The notes beneath the pieces are model-generated. The model worked only from the letters and a program-made list of their open reading frames with translations, was not told where the DNA came from and ran no database searches. From Candidatus Scotarchaeum otlingeri (lineage in GTDB: Archaea; Thermoproteota; Nitrososphaeria; Geothermarchaeales; JDFR-13), in assembly GCA_002011075.2 (NCBI GenBank), contig MTMA02000006.1:1356599-1420598 (forward strand): DNA of 64,000 nucleotides, in the 5' to 3' direction. The translations under genes and the position numbers were made by a program. This document shows positions 1-9,171 of this stretch, one piece after another; position 1 is the stretch's first letter; each line of letters begins with the position of its first letter.

Positions 1-279
1 CTTCATGATGAAATAGGGCTTTATTACTGGATCTAGGGTTCTACGCTTATACCCAACGACCTTCTGTAGATATATGAATATCAATATATCCCGCATCTTC
101 ACAAAATAGAGGAACCTTATCGTAATGGGGTTATTAGAGGGGGTATAGAAAAGTCAAGTAGTTACTTTAAGCCTCGTACTAATGCTTTAATATTAAGGAA
201 AAGTTGTGGATAAGTGGCTAATGCCTTATTACGATAAGCACCACTAATCGCAATCTCTTTTTTAGAGGGGCAAACACAA

Positions 280-1308
280 TTGAGCAGTCAAATAACTCTC
301 ACAGAAGAGGAGAAAAAGTGGTTAATGAACCAGTTAGAAATTATAAAGAAGATCCATCCAAATCAGTATAAAAGGATAATGAAAACCATAGCAACATTGA
401 AAAACAAAAATCTCCATGTGGCAAGGATATTTACTAAAAACCTAATCCCAATAATCGGCTTCATATCAAGATTTCACCAAAGAAGAAATACCAGTAAGAG
501 TTACCTCAATGTATTAGTCATCTTTAACAGCTACATAACGGTAACCTTCAAGAAGCACATAATGGAGATTGGAAATAGAGAGCTAGAGGCATATTTTAAC
601 TATGCAAAGGAGAAATACTCAAATAACACATTAGTTCTTCATAGAGATGTCTTAAGGGCATTCTATAGATATAATGATAAGGTAGAGATGGCAAAAAAGG
701 TAGGTCAATGGAAATTCATAAAAGAACATAAGTTCAAGGTGGACTTAACCTATGAAGAAATAATGAGAATTTTAGAGAATGTCGATGATGCGAGAGTCAG
801 ACTTGCAGTATTATTCATAGCTTTCAGCGGAATGCGGCCATCGGAGGCGCTTGGGATATGCTGGGGAGACATCGAGGAAACAGAAGATATGGCATTAGCC
901 AATATAAAATATAGACCAAGCATAAAGTATGGAGCAAAAGGGAAAAGCGGAGAGAGAACAGTGCCCATTAGTAAAGAAGCCATCATAGTACTCTCATATT
1001 TAAAACAGAAATACATCGAAAAATATCATACCTTACCATCTCAGGGCCAGAGAATTATAGATCTAAGCTATACAATGCTGAGAAAGAAATTCCTAAGGGC
1101 CGTGAATAGAGCTGGAATAAAGAATAAGCAGTATCCCATAACACTACACAAACTAAGACACTTCTTTGGACATTATTGGATGGATAAAGTTAGAGATATA
1201 GTTAAACTTAAGGAGATAATGGGGCACAGCGATATAAAAACAACACTGATCTATACGAAACCAACCAAGGAAGAAATAATACAAAAATATAAAGAATTAA
1301 ACGGATAA
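280..1308 (+). CDS. Tyrosine recombinase / integrase (XerC/XerD-like)
   Basis: ORF with catalytic motifs GMRPSEAL, LHKLRH, GHSDIKTTLIYTKP; TTG start. Confidence 0.93.
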   Translation: MSSQITLTEEEKKWLMNQLEIIKKIHPNQYKRIMKTIATLKNKNLHVARIFTKNLIPIIGFISRFHQRRNTSKSYLNVLVIFNSYITVTFKKHIMEIGNRELEAYFNYAKEKYSNNTLVLHRDVLRAFYRYNDKVEMAKKVGQWKFIKEHKFKVDLTYEEIMRILENVDDARVRLAVLFIAFSGMRPSEALGICWGDIEETEDMALANIKYRPSIKYGAKGKSGERTVPISKEAIIVLSYLKQKYIEKYHTLPSQGQRIIDLSYTMLRKKFLRAVNRAGIKNKQYPITLHKLRHFFGHYWMDKVRDIVKLKEIMGHSDIKTTLIYTKPTKEEIIQKYKELNG

Positions 1309-1311
1309 CTC

Positions 1312-1914
1312 CTATTTTCTCTCCTTAATTTTTACTACAATATATGAAATTATAGCCGATATAAGAGTTATTGTTAAACCTAGTCTAATTATGAAATTAA
1401 GATTAGTTAGATTTATTATGTTCTCGATTTGTGAGTTAAGATAATTAATTGAAATACTGGTGCTTTCCATAAACCTCTTGAATTCTCTTTCTTCACCCGC
1501 TTGCAATAGGGTAACTCTAAGAAGATCTATTTTCTCGTGATCAACAACCATAAAAGCATATCTATCTGTTACAGGTACCTTATATTCAAAATCGATTTCT
1601 TGTTGATATTCCTTAAAAATTAGTGCTAAACCAATCTGAGGAGACGCACCATATACATAAGATTCTGCATAAACAATAAATGCATCATATTGAAATAGGT
1701 AAAAATCTCCACCTTGGCCAGTCTGCTTTACATAGACATTAATGGTATCATTTTGATAAAGCTGAATAACCCAATAATTAAACTTGCCAGTTTTGACAAA
1801 GTCCTTAACCTCGAACAATACTTTAGGATATCGGTTTTCTGAGTTAATATGTAGTGTCATAGGGATTGTAAGAAGAAAGGCTACTAATATTATTAGAATC
1901 GTTTGATATTTCAT
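1312..1914 (-). CDS. Hypothetical exported/membrane protein (N-terminal signal and C-terminal TM)
   Basis: ORF; hydrophobic N-term ILIILVAFLLTIPMTL and C-term TM. Confidence 0.6.
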   Translation of the reverse strand: MKYQTILIILVAFLLTIPMTLHINSENRYPKVLFEVKDFVKTGKFNYWVIQLYQNDTINVYVKQTGQGGDFYLFQYDAFIVYAESYVYGASPQIGLALIFKEYQQEIDFEYKVPVTDRYAFMVVDHEKIDLLRVTLLQAGEEREFKRFMESTSISINYLNSQIENIINLTNLNFIIRLGLTITLISAIISYIVVKIKERK

Positions 1915-2028
1915 AAAAAATTATTAGTATAATGATTTCTAATAAATGTATAAAAAACAGATAATGATAGCGAAAATTCAAATATCGTTTATTATTAGAA
2001 AATTACTTTTATTATTCAATGTATAGCG

Positions 2029-2478
2029 TTGAGGGATCGCATATTGAACATAAGCGTTATCATCCAGATAATAGGATTATTATTTGATGTAATAGCAGGT
2101 GCTTTTTTTGTATTTGAGTTACTAGATGAAGCCATATCCTCAATTTCTCAATACCACAAGAATTTGGATTCAGGCCTCAAGAATCTTTTTGGAAAAAAAG
2201 AAATATTTAAGGGAGATAAAGGATTTAAAGAACTACTAGAAGTCTTAAATTTATCTCATAAGAAATGTAGAAAAATAGAAATTAGAGAAAAAATCATATA
2301 TGCATCATGCTCGATAACAACAAATGAAATTATATATTTTAGTATTACTACCGAGGAATTGCTAAGAAAACAGGTTAAAGAAATTTTTGAAAAAAAAAGG
2401 CATCAGTATGGGTTTATGATACTTTTAATAGGATTTATATTACAAGTGATCGGGATGCTTCTATTCTTAATGGCTTAA
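2029..2478 (+). CDS. Hypothetical membrane protein, two TMs flanking a soluble segment
   Basis: ORF with N- and C-terminal hydrophobic stretches. Confidence 0.55.
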   Translation: MRDRILNISVIIQIIGLLFDVIAGAFFVFELLDEAISSISQYHKNLDSGLKNLFGKKEIFKGDKGFKELLEVLNLSHKKCRKIEIREKIIYASCSITTNEIIYFSITTEELLRKQVKEIFEKKRHQYGFMILLIGFILQVIGMLLFLMA

Positions 2479-2490
2479 TTCTCTATTCAA

Positions 2491-2562
2491 ATGACGGTGA
2501 TCTACGCCAAACCCACAGAAGAAGAAATAATACAGAAATATAAAGAGCTTGATAATTACTGA
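2491..2562 (+). pseudogene. Remnant of a second integrase gene (3' end only)
   Basis: Translates MTVIYAKPTEEEIIQKYKELDNY*, matching the intact integrase C-term TLIYTKPTKEEIIQKYKELNG*; 2521-2546 is 25/26 identical to 1270-1295. Confidence 0.8.
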
Positions 2563-2893
2563 TTTTTGGGAGCATAGATTGCCTAGTCTAGAGCATGGGT
2601 TAAGTAGGGCAATAGTAGAGACGATTCAAGGTTTTGTTATTATAACATTTTTGAATGCGATATTTACAGTATTTGATTATAATGTTGGAATTCTCTATTT
2701 AATCATACGAGTCATAGCTATAGGTGGCGTACTGGAATTGCTTAATAAAATGAAATATTGGTCATCAACATACCTAACGGGGTACATATTTGGTCTAGCC
2801 CTCTTATATCTTATAAATATGATAGATTTTACGGAATTCGTCGTTTTCCTGGCTGTCGGTGGTCTATATTTGCTCCGAAGATACTCCAAATAA
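2549..2893 (+). CDS. Hypothetical multi-TM membrane protein
   Basis: ORF, hydrophobic segments; start overlaps integrase remnant. Confidence 0.5.
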   Translation: MIITDFWEHRLPSLEHGLSRAIVETIQGFVIITFLNAIFTVFDYNVGILYLIIRVIAIGGVLELLNKMKYWSSTYLTGYIFGLALLYLINMIDFTEFVVFLAVGGLYLLRRYSK

Positions 2894-3538
2894 TTATTTT
2901 GATAATGGCATTCCGCTTTCTATTGCTATTATTTTTGCCATCAGGTCATTTAGTATTTGTTCGGCGAGGTCTCTTCTTCTTTGGAGTGATGATATTATGT
3001 AGTTGTTTGCGTCTCCAGCTAGTTTTATGAGTTCTGTGCTGAAGTGTCTTATCTCGAATTCTAGCCTACCCTTGTCTTCTGGCGAGTCTTGAAATGATAT
3101 TAGGGCTCTATGCCTCTCGTATTCGTAATAGATCTCCCCTAGCTTGTCGAGGATTCTATATGCATATTCTAGGCTTGGTGTTAGATTGACTTTTTCCGGA
3201 GGCTTTACAGTAGGCTTTCGTTGTACTGGAAATAGCCTTCGCAATAGGCTCTTTTTATCCGAGTTCTCCTCCAGTTTTACTGTTTTGGTTGGTAATAGGG
3301 AATATTGTTCCCTTAGGCTATATATCATTTGCTCGATATCAATCATGTACCTTATTAGGCTGTCAAATCTACTCTGGAGATCAAAAAGCCGTCTCTTGAA
3401 TTGATTGGGATATTCAAATAAGTCTGGGCTCGACACAAAGTCTACGAATCTACTTATCTCTTTCTGCGTCTCATCAATAGCCTTATCGACTAAATGGATC
3501 TTACCTCGTATATCATCGAAATAGTCTTCTAGGCTCAT
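2894..3538 (-). CDS. Hypothetical coiled-coil soluble protein (module member)
   Basis: ORF; heptad-like helical sequence; overlaps next gene by 4 nt. Confidence 0.6.
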   Translation of the reverse strand: MSLEDYFDDIRGKIHLVDKAIDETQKEISRFVDFVSSPDLFEYPNQFKRRLFDLQSRFDSLIRYMIDIEQMIYSLREQYSLLPTKTVKLEENSDKKSLLRRLFPVQRKPTVKPPEKVNLTPSLEYAYRILDKLGEIYYEYERHRALISFQDSPEDKGRLEFEIRHFSTELIKLAGDANNYIISSLQRRRDLAEQILNDLMAKIIAIESGMPLSK

Positions 3539-3792
3539 TTATACCCACCTATTCTAGATTCTATTTCAGCCAATATCTCTCTCAGCTGGGAATCACTTAG
3601 GATAGGAAGTATCTCCTTCACCAATCTCATTAACTCCTCTACGGTAAATCTAGGGTGTCCTTCCCCCTTAACCCTCTTTTTGTCTCGCATAACATGATGT
3701 TTACCGTCGAAAAAATAGTGCCTCTCAACAACTAGGTAGATCTTATATTTATTGTCATGAGCCTTCTCAAGCCTGAATCTATAGGAGATCAC
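3535..3792 (-). CDS. Hypothetical small basic protein (module member)
   Basis: ORF overlapping both neighbours. Confidence 0.6.
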   Translation of the reverse strand: MISYRFRLEKAHDNKYKIYLVVERHYFFDGKHHVMRDKKRVKGEGHPRFTVEELMRLVKEILPILSDSQLREILAEIESRIGGYK

Positions 3793-4832
3793 TATTTTTC
3801 ACCAAAGAAAAGGTAGAAGATGAAAGCACCGAAAATGCTACCCACAAATACGCTAACAGCGATGTCAAGGCCAAGGATGCCGGGTAATAATGTCATGCCC
3901 AGAGCTTCCCCAAAAAGTATGCTCATAAGCATCTCCATATACTTAGCCTGAATAGGTCTAGCCTTAGCAATCTTAGCCTCTTCCTCCGTCGGCCCCCATA
4001 TAGATTTGGCTGACAAAGCGAGACGGGCATTGTCAAGCTCCTTACTCAGCCGAGCCAACTCCTTTTGTTGCTCCTTGGCCCTATCTCTTAATGCCTTTAT
4101 TTCCCGTTTTAATGCTCTATTTTCAACAGTTAGTTTTAATGCCGATGTAATTGTAGATCCAAGGTATCCTAATGCATTTACCGCATCATCAGTCAATTGA
4201 TATAGTTTAGCCTTGTAATCCTCTTCATCAGGATCTAATATGGGCATGAAGATGTGAACCCGTAGTTTTCCTAACCCTTTTGCTCTAACCGGTTTTGGAA
4301 GGTCGTATCTAACTCCCCATATAGCCATCCGCCTGATAAAGCTTAGGAATGCCCATTCAAAACTGACAAGCTTACTCGGTACAGCATATTCCTCAATAGG
4401 CTTCTTTGCCCCAACAACTATCCATATATGTTTGATAAAGTCCCTCCGTGTACCTAAAACCTGGATATAATCAGTTATATCTTCCCCCTTTATCATACTC
4501 TCCAATGTAGATTTTAATTTTCCGAGTGTCCGCTTAGCAACTTCATTTGGGGTAGTTTCTATCTCCTTAGAGATGTTGCTATGAGCAAGCTTTAGAAATT
4601 CAGTTAATGTATATGGATTAAACACCGAATCAGTTATATCGACCATGAGACCTGCGAACCGCCTATAATAGCCTATTGGAAGATGCCCATAAAATAATAG
4701 GATCCCTATAATTCTGCCAGGAAACGCAGGTCTTTTATTAGCATATATCCACCATAAGAAGACTATAAGGGCTATAAGAGCTGTATATCCCACAACAGGA
4801 TATTGATTAAAGAGCAGATCCACTAGCTCCAT
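3792..4832 (-). CDS. Hypothetical membrane protein with N- and C-terminal TM segments and central coiled coil
   Basis: TM VVGYTALIALIVFLWW; coiled coil ENRALKREIKALRDRAKEQQKELARLSKEL; C-terminal hydrophobic region. Confidence 0.65.
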   Translation of the reverse strand: MELVDLLFNQYPVVGYTALIALIVFLWWIYANKRPAFPGRIIGILLFYGHLPIGYYRRFAGLMVDITDSVFNPYTLTEFLKLAHSNISKEIETTPNEVAKRTLGKLKSTLESMIKGEDITDYIQVLGTRRDFIKHIWIVVGAKKPIEEYAVPSKLVSFEWAFLSFIRRMAIWGVRYDLPKPVRAKGLGKLRVHIFMPILDPDEEDYKAKLYQLTDDAVNALGYLGSTITSALKLTVENRALKREIKALRDRAKEQQKELARLSKELDNARLALSAKSIWGPTEEEAKIAKARPIQAKYMEMLMSILFGEALGMTLLPGILGLDIAVSVFVGSIFGAFIFYLFFGEK

Positions 4833-5981
4833 TTAAATCAACCTCCTCAGAAACTCAAAAAACCAGTCAAAAATAGGGATGTCAAAGAAGAAGTGTAGCA
4901 AAATCGATATAGCCAACCCAGCCATAAAAACAACGAATACTATCGGCCAGATAGATCCACCGGCCTTCTTTCTCTTCCGCTTCTTAGGTTTCTCCAATTC
5001 AGCGGTTATAATAACTTCTTCCTTGGATCTATAGAGAGCTAACATACTTATTCCGATAACCACGAGAAAACTGGAAATTAGTATTAAACCTATCCATGTG
5101 TTTCCAAATAACCTATACATCTCGTTTGTAGTGGTAGTTAAAGCATCAGAGAAAGATGATAATAGGTTTGTAGTTGAATTCGAAGACTGATATACCGTTC
5201 TAGACAGATTCTTGAACTCCACATACAATTTAGTGTTTAACTGTGCAATCTCCTTAATAATATCATTCTTAAACTCCATTAGCAATTTTGTTTGAGCCGC
5301 AGCAACCTCCTCCGGAGTAGGATAGTGAGGCCCAACTATAGCCTCAACCGTTGCAAGTATCTTAAGATTCTTCGAGTAAAATGAAAACCCCTGGACAGTT
5401 TTCAGGAAAGCAGTTTTACTATAAGTTATTAGGCTTCCACTATACCAATCAAGCCTACGATAACTAACATCGATATCAATGATATAGATATCGCTTACAT
5501 TCGCCTCAAACTTGATAATATTATTCTTAACAATAAGCGTGTATTCGGTACCAGGCTTAAAGGTAACGACATTAGCAGAAACATTGTCAGCTTTCTCGAA
5601 AGTCAATATAAAGCCACCTGGAGTCCAGATAGTCAATCGTAAGGGCAAGGTGTAGGTCTCGATAGGCAAACCATACTTGGCAACGAAATTCACCACAGTA
5701 GTATGATTTAGATATATCGTCTTACTGTCATTCCAGACACCATAACTAACTATAATAGTATAAGTCTTATTACCTGGTAACTGAAATATCACCTGGCCAT
5801 TCTCATCAGTAACCCCGGATTCTACAAAAACATCATCCATAGATATATTGACAAGCACACCAGCAATAGGAGTACCATCGGAGAGAGTAACATTAATAAT
5901 CAAAGGAATAGTCTTCTCGGCAGAAACAGAAACAAACGAAACTAATAATAATAAAATAATGAGAATAGCTTTACATCTCAC
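4833..5981 (-). CDS. Secreted/anchored protein: signal peptide, Ig-like (carboxypeptidase-regulatory-like) domain, stalk, two C-terminal TMs
   Basis: MRCKAILIILLLLVSFVSVSA signal; TLSDGTPIAGVLVNISMDDVFVESGVTDENGQVIFQLP Ig-like motif; coiled stalk then TMs. Confidence 0.65.
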   Translation of the reverse strand: MRCKAILIILLLLVSFVSVSAEKTIPLIINVTLSDGTPIAGVLVNISMDDVFVESGVTDENGQVIFQLPGNKTYTIIVSYGVWNDSKTIYLNHTTVVNFVAKYGLPIETYTLPLRLTIWTPGGFILTFEKADNVSANVVTFKPGTEYTLIVKNNIIKFEANVSDIYIIDIDVSYRRLDWYSGSLITYSKTAFLKTVQGFSFYSKNLKILATVEAIVGPHYPTPEEVAAAQTKLLMEFKNDIIKEIAQLNTKLYVEFKNLSRTVYQSSNSTTNLLSSFSDALTTTTNEMYRLFGNTWIGLILISSFLVVIGISMLALYRSKEEVIITAELEKPKKRKRKKAGGSIWPIVFVVFMAGLAISILLHFFFDIPIFDWFFEFLRRLI

Positions 5982-6136
5982 TTCTCAACCACCTCAAGCC
6001 TAGAGATCTCCAAAGTAACAACAGAACCACATCTAATCCCATAAAGCTCCCTAAGCCACTTAGGAATAGTAACTCTACCCCTTCGATCCAACTTAACCGT
6101 CAAGGTAACTATACCCTCTTTACCCACAAAACCCAC
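5978..6136 (-). CDS. AbrB/SpoVT family DNA-binding protein (52 aa, not in ORF track)
   Basis: Manual translation VGFVGKEGIVTLTVKLDRRGRVTIPKWLRELYGIRCGSVVTLEISRLEVVEK*; overlaps 4833-5981 start (GTGA). Confidence 0.8.
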   Translation of the reverse strand: MGFVGKEGIVTLTVKLDRRGRVTIPKWLRELYGIRCGSVVTLEISRLEVVEK

Positions 6137-6212
6137 CAAAAAATAGAGAAGCCAATCGAACTCAATCTTACAATAAACAACTTATTTAGCATATTTTCCA
6201 TCTTTGAAATAG

Positions 6213-6566
6213 ATGGAGAATTTCAATAAAAAATTGCAAAGATATACAGGTTATTTCATATCTGGACTGTTCATAGCTTTAATTCTTAATATCGCCCCAT
6301 CTCAAATCGAGATACTTGTAGCAGCTAAAATACTCAGTAATGAAATAAGTAAAATTTTAATTTTTATTAATCTTATTACTCCAATACTTATAGCGGTTTA
6401 CAAGGAAACATGGCTGTTGAAAGAACTCATATATAATATTGGTTATTGCGTTGGACTTATATTCTACTTTAAAAGTGGATTATTCTCTATCAGCCTAATT
6501 AATTGTATACTAATCATTTCATATTCATTATCAATAATAATACTTGTTATTAGAAAGTTCGGTTAG
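6213..6566 (+). CDS. Hypothetical membrane protein
   Basis: ORF with several TM-like stretches. Confidence 0.5.
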   Translation: MENFNKKLQRYTGYFISGLFIALILNIAPSQIEILVAAKILSNEISKILIFINLITPILIAVYKETWLLKELIYNIGYCVGLIFYFKSGLFSISLINCILIISYSLSIIILVIRKFG

Positions 6567-6578
6567 CAACTATATAAA

Positions 6579-7232
6579 TCATTCTAGAACGAGATGGTTA
6601 TCTCGCCATAGATTCCTCTTCTCCTCAAAGATAACTGGATAGATTGTTGCCACAAGTTGTTTCTCCTCTATAAATGCTGAAAGCTCTTTTAGATAATCTA
6701 AGTATATTTGAACACATAATTTCTTTATTCGATATAGGAGGAGAAATGCATTTTCCCATCGTGGCAATCTAATCCCAAGTTGATTCATAGCAACCTTGAA
6801 TAATGCGAGTACGAAACTCTCCATATCACCGTTGGACACCTTACTAACCTTCAGAAATTCTAGCCCTATTAATGTTGCCGTCTCAATCAACTCCTTATTA
6901 TAGGTATCAAGCAGATTAGCGATATAGATCACTTTTCTCTTAAAATACTTCTGTTTAGAGGAATCTCCAGGCTTTATCGAGAAATGATTATTTGGAGGCC
7001 CATTATGATTAAGACTGTATTCACAATTACTAATATTATTAGGGGAAAAGTTATCCTCATATAACTTGTGAAGAACATGTAACACTTTGTTAGGAAATCT
7101 AGGCTTTCTCTTACCTTTAGCCCAATAATAGACAGCCATGTGGGAACAGCCTAGGATTCTACCCAGCTCTCTATAGCTAAATCCAATCTTATTTAATTTG
7201 AAGATGATTTCGCCGACCTCATCCGTAAACAT
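6579..7232 (-). CDS. HTH domain protein (resolvase/XRE-like N-terminal HTH)
   Basis: FSYRELGRILGCSHMAVYYWAKGKRKP helix-turn-helix. Confidence 0.6.
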   Translation of the reverse strand: MFTDEVGEIIFKLNKIGFSYRELGRILGCSHMAVYYWAKGKRKPRFPNKVLHVLHKLYEDNFSPNNISNCEYSLNHNGPPNNHFSIKPGDSSKQKYFKRKVIYIANLLDTYNKELIETATLIGLEFLKVSKVSNGDMESFVLALFKVAMNQLGIRLPRWENAFLLLYRIKKLCVQIYLDYLKELSAFIEEKQLVATIYPVIFEEKRNLWRDNHLVLE

Positions 7233-7363
7233 TATTGTTTACACCAATAAATAGATAGATGAGTAGGTAACTATCTTACAATTTCTATCCTAACCCCCCT
7301 CATATAACCCTAGTAGACGCTTATGATACCTATCCCATATCGCTACCCACAAAAAATTTAGAA

Positions 7364-7510
7364 TCATAAAGTTACACCTCCTTCTTCTATGACATGCTTA
7401 ACAATAGATCTATACTCCTCGGCCCAACGGCAATAAACCGTATCAACTAGATCCAGATAATAAGGGCACTCCGGGTTACAATCGATACAGAAACCAACTC
7501 TAACCTTCAT
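7364..7510 (-). CDS. Cysteine-rich microprotein (48 aa, not in ORF track)
   Basis: Manual translation MKVRVGFCIDCNPECPYYLDLVDTVYCRWAEEYRSIVKHVIEEGGVTL*. Confidence 0.55.
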   Translation of the reverse strand: MKVRVGFCIDCNPECPYYLDLVDTVYCRWAEEYRSIVKHVIEEGGVTL

Positions 7511-7536
7511 GCTCCACCTCTTCAATCCTCATAATC

Positions 7537-7803
7537 TTAATGGATACGCTCCCCCAGAAGAAACAACTTATAATCATATTCCTCACGGACAACCTCCATA
7601 AACTTCCAAAACATTTTCACAAGATTATCCTCTGACTTGTTCTTAGCAAAAGGCCATATCCTATCTAGAAAATAATTCATATGAAGCCTCACAAGTCTTA
7701 GAATATAGAGATATCTCTCTTTACCTAATGAGGGGCCATATCGAAAATTAGTATAGCCATATCTAATGATTCTCTTGATTAAACCTTCACTCATTTTGCA
7801 CAC
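7537..7803 (-). CDS. Hypothetical protein
   Basis: ORF; start overlaps the end of upstream zinc-ribbon gene. Confidence 0.5.
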   Translation of the reverse strand: MCKMSEGLIKRIIRYGYTNFRYGPSLGKERYLYILRLVRLHMNYFLDRIWPFAKNKSEDNLVKMFWKFMEVVREEYDYKLFLLGERIH

Positions 7804-8026
7804 CTTTACATAGATGTGTAGGGGCAGGGAGATCCGATGGATCGTTAATCATTTTTATAAAACAGAATCTAGGCTTTCTACGGCCATGGTCAAGATATAA
7901 TTCATAGCTAGATCCGCAAAATCCAATAACTTCCCTTACCCGGTATATCCCGTATTTTCCGCATTTAGGGCAAATTGTTCTACCAAATTTTTTTCTCATC
8001 CACTTAACAAGGCGGTAACTAGGCAA
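7787..8026 (-). CDS. Small zinc-ribbon-like protein
   Basis: CPKCGKYGIYRV motif plus further Cys. Confidence 0.55.
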   Translation of the reverse strand: MPSYRLVKWMRKKFGRTICPKCGKYGIYRVREVIGFCGSSYELYLDHGRRKPRFCFIKMINDPSDLPAPTHLCKGVQNE

Positions 8027-8037
8027 TCTAGGTCACC

Positions 8038-8985
8038 TCAGCCATAAAAGTCGCCTCTAACCTCCTTCTCATTAGAAAGTTTCCCAGATAATAGTCCTTC
8101 AAGGACAGTAGCCAACTTATCCATACTCTCAGTAAGCCTAGCTAGATTACTCTCCAACCGCAACACCTTATGATATAACGACTCGACCATATCCGGTAGA
8201 TCCTTGAACTTCTTTGCATCCTCGGCTGCCAACAAATAATTCTTCCTATTCCTAAAGCCAAGCTCCCCCTCGCTAGGGGGACTGCTATCAACGAAAAGCT
8301 CAGAGCCCTCCTTATCACTATAAGCGATATTCTTGAAGCCGCTAATGGTAAACGCCTTAGCAAGGGGATGATCAACAAACTCGAAACTAGGAGATCTATG
8401 AAGCTCAGGCGGACCAACCCTATACCCAGTCACAGAAACAAAATAATTAATGAACCTCAACGCCGTGTCATAGGCATAAGCAACACACTTAAAAGGATCA
8501 TCACTAACAACCCTCGAAACATAAACATAAAGAAACCTCGTAGTCTCCTCAACCCGCAACCCACCAAAAACAGCAAAACGCTTAACCCAATTCCGCAACA
8601 AAACATCCCCATCCCAACGAAAAACACCCCTACCCAAAACAGGAAACCTCAAACAAAACTCATCCATCCTCACCCTCAGCCCCTCTGAGAAATTTTTGAC
8701 ACTTCGCTCATGTAACTCATATAGTTCTGTGAGAAGCTGATGTCCCTCCTTAGTTAGTTCATATATACTTCCGTTGGAGGAGCGATATACGAATCTGATG
8801 TAGCCTAAGTTATGTAATTTTTTAATATAATATGATATAAGTTGCTTGGTAATACGCCTATCAAGATCCTGCGATATCTTTATAGCAAGTTTAGTTACGG
8901 TCCAACCTTTAGCAGGATTCTGAGAGAGATATTTTAACATCATATATGTCAAAAATTTCTGTAAAAATTTTTGACTTCTAACCAC
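8038..8985 (-). CDS. Winged-helix DNA-binding protein with C-terminal coiled coil
   Basis: N-terminal wHTH (WTVTKLAIKISQDLDRRITKQLISYYIKKLHNLGYIRFVY), C-terminal heptads. Confidence 0.65.
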   Translation of the reverse strand: MVRSQKFLQKFLTYMMLKYLSQNPAKGWTVTKLAIKISQDLDRRITKQLISYYIKKLHNLGYIRFVYRSSNGSIYELTKEGHQLLTELYELHERSVKNFSEGLRVRMDEFCLRFPVLGRGVFRWDGDVLLRNWVKRFAVFGGLRVEETTRFLYVYVSRVVSDDPFKCVAYAYDTALRFINYFVSVTGYRVGPPELHRSPSFEFVDHPLAKAFTISGFKNIAYSDKEGSELFVDSSPPSEGELGFRNRKNYLLAAEDAKKFKDLPDMVESLYHKVLRLESNLARLTESMDKLATVLEGLLSGKLSNEKEVRGDFYG

Positions 8986-9033
8986 TTCAAAATCACCACA
9001 TGCAGGACATAATTAGAGGCACTTCAGAGCCTC

Positions 9034-9156
9034 CTAAAGAAAAACATCTAGGGGGGAGAGCTCCTCCTCATGCATACAATGGGGGCAATATAGAAACACC
9101 CTGCCACCAATACGCTTAGAATAAAGCCTTCCACCACACCTCGGACACTCCTTCAC
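9034..9156 (-). CDS. Zinc-ribbon microprotein (40 aa, not in ORF track)
   Basis: Manual translation VKECPRCGGRLYSKRIGGRVFLYCPHCMHEEELSPLDVFL*; CxxC...CxxC. Confidence 0.6.
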   Translation of the reverse strand: MKECPRCGGRLYSKRIGGRVFLYCPHCMHEEELSPLDVFL

Positions 9157-9171
9157 AGACCTCTCCCCGCT

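Noticed and set aside
750-1016. Antisense ORF inside the integrase
   Set aside because: Opposite strand of a motif-confirmed gene; no recognisable features.
8142-8688. Alternative ORFs (8142-8417 minus, 8368-8688 plus) inside the wHTH gene
   Set aside because: Open frames created by the strongly A+C-skewed strand; low-complexity translations.
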